Positions 60,844-64,000 of a stretch of 64,000 bases of DNA are shown here, piece after piece. The stretch spans positions 992,001 to 1,056,000 of the forward strand of contig JAKULF010000005.1 of assembly GCA_022661535.1 (NCBI GenBank), in the 5' to 3' direction. Under the pieces are notes generated by a model. It was not told the DNA's origin, did no database searches, and saw only the letters and a program-made list of their open reading frames with translations. The translations under genes and the position numbers were made by a program. Each line of letters begins with the position of its first letter. Positions within the stretch are counted from its first letter, which is position 1. This DNA is from Eutypa lata. Lineage: Eukaryota; Ascomycota; Sordariomycetes; Xylariales; Diatrypaceae.

Positions 60844-62443
60844 ACCTAGCACCTGATTGCTCGATTGTATATAACATAACAACTCAGGAAGATATCGAAA
60901 ATCTTCCGCCATGCGAACGGCTGTCTATCGATATTCAGAATGCATCTGGCAATCTGAGCGGATATCCTCGGGACTCCAGCTTTGCTTCCCTACATGTATA
61001 TCCCGACTCCGACATCGTTCTTTTAGATATCCATGGTGCAAATGATCTCGCTACTCTATGGATCGAGAAATCAACAGAAGACCTACTTACTGTTATTCTT
61101 CCTGAGATGCCAAACCCAGCATATTTAGGAACCATCAAGCTCACTGGCAAGGCTCCTATCGATACGGGAACAATTGTAGAGTCTATAAAGTTTGTAAATG
61201 GTGATTTCAGAGATGCAGTAGTAGATTTAGAAGTAGCTAAGATAAGTGTGGGCGTTGTTAACATAAGGAGATTAAATAGGGTGATGATAGACCACTCGTC
61301 CAGCATGGTCTTTGACAGTTTAGAGGAGGTTATTGAGCTAGAAATTAACGCATCGCAACGACTCAGGTTTCCCAGTTTTCACTCCGTTCATTCAGTTATT
61401 ATACAAGATATAACTCTGTTGGAGATGGATTGGGAGAATGTATCGATTAAGGGGTTCTTAGAGTTAGGCCCATCAGTACCTCCGGCCGGATTCGCTTATT
61501 CAACTGTGCCATCTGGTATCATAACTATCGGCCATGAGCTTACCATCCGTGAACATTCGGACACCGACCTCTCTTTCGATCAGCTCACCACGATTGGTGG
61601 AAATGTCAACATCTCAGGCAATAAAAACTGCGAGTTCCACTTTGATAAGCTTACAAGACTATTGAATTTATCAATGGTCGACAATCCCAACTCTACCCTG
61701 CCGGGAGGCTTTTTAGATCTTGAAGATGCGGACAACATTCACTTGAATGGGAACATCGATACGTGAGTTAGCTTACTCCTATCCCCATACATTTCACACT
61801 AAAAACCAGCAACAGTCGTCTAGGCTCAAATATTTTTCCCTCGCTGAAGAGAGTTAGAGGCTCTGTCATCATCGAAGCATGGAACGCAAACTTCAACTGT
61901 TCCAAACTGGTGGAACTTTCCGAAATTGGTGTCATCAACAATCTGTACTGCAACGGTACAGATGGTATCATGGGCGACGACACACCGAACGGGCCACAAA
62001 ACGGCACCTTAGCGTCTGATTATGCTGTCTCCCAGACTACGCTTTCTCGAGGATCTTGGGCAGGCATTGGAATAGCGGCAGGATTGCTATTCCTAGGTAT
62101 GTTCGGAACTATAGTTTGGCTTATCTTGCGAAATCGCCGGATGACACAGGCAGCAAGAGAAGTACAAATTCGGGATCAGCACCATGATGCATCTCTGCCT
62201 GAAGAGAATACTATATCGGAGATATGCGGAGCAGAACAGGGCCCGTGGGGAGGTCGACGAACTCAGCTAGAAGGGACAGAGATCCAGGAATTAGGAGGCG
62301 ATATTCTGGCTTGCCCAAAGGTGGATGACTCCAGGGCAGATGAGGTAGAAGCAAGCGGTCCTGTTATTTGTGTACATTCTCCTGTTGAGTTGGGTGATTC
62401 TAGGCATGATCTAAAGACTTCTCGTAATGAGACTAAGAACTAG
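60844..62443 (+). CDS. Cell-surface protein with receptor-L/Ecm33-like repeats and one membrane segment
   Basis: Two clear exons: about 60844-61762 and 61816-62443. The frame opens after a GCTAACTAG acceptor with CSIVYNITTQEDIENLPPCE, the usual start of receptor-L domains after the signal peptide. Leucine-rich beta-helix units follow (GGNVNISGNKNCEFHFDKL, NIFPSLKRVRGSVIIEAW) with many Asn-x-Ser/Thr sites. Near the C-terminus is a transmembrane segment (WAGIGIAAGLLFLGMFGTIV) with a basic stop-transfer and a ~100-residue acidic cytosolic tail. Ecm33-type proteins are normally GPI-anchored; here a helix replaces the anchor. It is probably a wall or plasma-membrane surface protein; ligand unknown. 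The 5' exon with the start codon was not located. Confidence 0.78.
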
Positions 62444-63158
62444 TTAAGGAGGACAATTATTCTAAGGTCACTCCTAGGTGGTTGTGGCTTCGAAATTGTC
62501 CTTTTTCTACCTAACTGTCAGGAACTTATTCTGGGAGTATTAACTACGATGCAATCTTCGTGCCATTGAGCACCATTCAACCTCCCTCGTTTTATTTGCT
62601 TCAATGAATCTCCAACATCGTCAACAGCAGCTAGGTTGTTTACACTAACTTAATATAATATATTTTGCCTCCCCTGTCTACTTCCCTGCTTCGAGTTTTA
62701 TTGATAATTATTAGTTGAATATCACTTTAAGTCGCGGACTTACCATTCAATTACTGATTGGCGCACATGGGCTTAACGCAGTTGTCCGAGACTTTGCCCC
62801 ACTTTCGGCATTGTGGTCTAAAGTCCGGAGCTCGAATACCCGGAATTGACCGTGGACTCGGCCCCGAAGTTTATTGAATCTATCTAAATCGGTCCGTGCC
62901 GTATTGGTTCCCCGAGTTTTTCTCGGTGCAACTCATGTTTCATTAGAAGTGGACATACATATAGCGATTAAGGCTTTAAGAGCCAAACTTGTGCGAAAGA
63001 AAATACTGTAGTTCTTGACCATATATAAGAACCTTGTTGTAATTGTTCGGAGAGAAAGAAAGTTCAGGTAACCAACCAAACCAACGCCAAAGAAAGTGAG
63101 CACAACAACCAAACTAACCGAAGCCCGACTATATCGTAACATCACACGGCCAAGAATC
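62444..63158. other. Intergenic, nothing recognised
   Basis: 3' region of the receptor-L-like gene and promoter of the epimerase-like gene. No coding region or repeat is supported. Confidence 0.45.
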
Positions 63159-64000
63159 ATGAAGCTTATCATCACAGGTGCGTCAGGACTATGTGGCCAA
63201 GAACTCGTGCGGCAGAGCCTGAGCCGGAAGGAAATTACGTCTGTCGTCGCCGTAGCCCGCAGGCCCATCGTTGCGCCCGACAACCTGCCCGCCGGTGCCG
63301 ACGCCTCTAAGCTTCGCAGCGTCGTAGTCAAGGATTACTTTGCAACTGCTGCAGAGTATCCCGAGGATGTAAGGGGGGGGTTCACCGGCGCAGGGGCGTG
63401 TATATGGTAAATGGTTATTTCTATTACCTCCGCTGTCCCCTACCCCTCTCTCCATTTTTCTTCTTCTTTTCTTTCCCCCCTTCCTCTTTTGTTTTCTTTC
63501 TTCCTTTTTCAACAAGAAGAAAAACACGGAGCAAGCCCGATCCAGTACTGAAGAGAACTAACAACGCCTAGGACCGTTGCTATCCTGCCAACGCAGCTCA
63601 GTTCCTACACCAAGGAGGAAATCAGGCATGTCTGCCTGGAGAGCGCCGTGGCTGGCATCGAAGTTATGTGCCAGGCGGGACCCGCCAAGCCGTTCCGATT
63701 TCTCTATATGAGCGGTGCCGGGGCCGAGCGCAACCAGAGCAAAAGGCCGAAGGTGATGCCGGAATATTCTCTACTCCGGGTAAGATATTATAGAATACAT
63801 TCTGATCTTATCAACATCAAGATATCCTTCCACCTCAAGACCTACGAAAGGATTGGGTCGACTAATGTGTAAGAATTAACCAGGGCGAAGCCGAAACAGA
63901 GGTCTTGGCGTATGCAGCGAAGCATGACGGAGTCGAGGCCGCCGCCGCTCGGCCGGGTATGATCTTCGGGACGGACCAGATGCCGAGGCGTATCTTTGGG
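63159..64000 (+). CDS. NAD(P)-binding epimerase/NmrA-like protein, 5' part (cut by window end)
   Basis: Three exons are visible (63159-63406, 63572-63779, 63884-64000 and beyond). The N-terminus MKLIITGASGLCGQELVRQS holds the Rossmann dinucleotide site TGxxGxxG. The first intron splits the tryptophan codon in ACIW-TVAILPTQ. FRFLYMSGAGAERNQ matches the serine strand of the extended short-chain dehydrogenase fold. Exon 3 reads GEAETEVLAYAAKHDG and AARPGMIFGTDQMP. It probably binds NAD(P) and acts as an epimerase, reductase or redox sensor; the substrate is unknown. The C-terminal half lies outside the window. The first intron (165 bp) is long for this region and has a strong pyrimidine tract. 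Confidence 0.83.

Overview
The window is genomic DNA from a filamentous ascomycete (Pezizomycotina; a Sordariomycete is my best guess, not proven). Genes carry short GT-AG introns, mostly about 50-160 bp, with CTAAC/CTGAC-like branch sites. The product families are typical of these fungi: large ankyrin proteins of NOD-like-receptor (NLR) type, a fungal-rhodopsin-like family, an Asp f 2/Zps1-type protein, RNase T2 and PEX8. The DNA is bipartite: balanced-GC gene blocks alternate with extremely AT-rich islands that look RIP-mutated (CpA/TpG almost gone, CpG retained).

Left part (1-20 kb): an NLR-like locus on the minus strand (310-5899: pseudohydrolase head, ankyrin repeats, SPRY, one in-frame stop); a thioredoxin with a possible membrane-anchor exon; a small ankyrin ORF with two compensating frameshifts; a cytochrome P450 relic; a tRNA-derived SINE-like element; an unknown conserved-looking gene; and an intact 8-exon NLR-like gene (13936-19777: pseudohydrolase head, NACHT-like core without a Walker A motif, ankyrin repeats, ZZ finger). 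The heads of the two NLR-like genes share exon boundaries, so they look like the same domain although their sequences have diverged.

Middle part (22-31 kb): compact housekeeping genes. These are a ZIP zinc transporter, a PEX8-like peroxin, a TMEM170-family membrane protein, a maltose-type O-acetyltransferase whose stop lies 6 bp from the TMEM170 stop, and an isoprenylcysteine carboxyl methyltransferase.

Decayed part (31.8-53 kb): an unrecognised broken gene and two broken rhodopsin-like genes either side of a ~1.15 kb AT island. An intact O-methyltransferase with a probable GC-AG intron follows, and then a ~13.6 kb AT island. That island holds direct repeats compatible with heavily RIP-mutated LTR retrotransposons and has no usable reading frame.

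Right part (53-64 kb): a small probably mitochondrial protein, a secreted RNase T2, a stretch with decayed coding traces, an Asp f 2/Zps1-type HRxxH protein, a receptor-L-like membrane protein, and the 5' part of an NAD(P)-binding epimerase-like gene cut by the window end.

Together the window shows genome-defence (RIP) scars, recently broken genes, and two NLR-like genes whose enzymatic modules appear to have lost catalysis. All family calls come from reading motifs in the translated sequence; no database search was possible.
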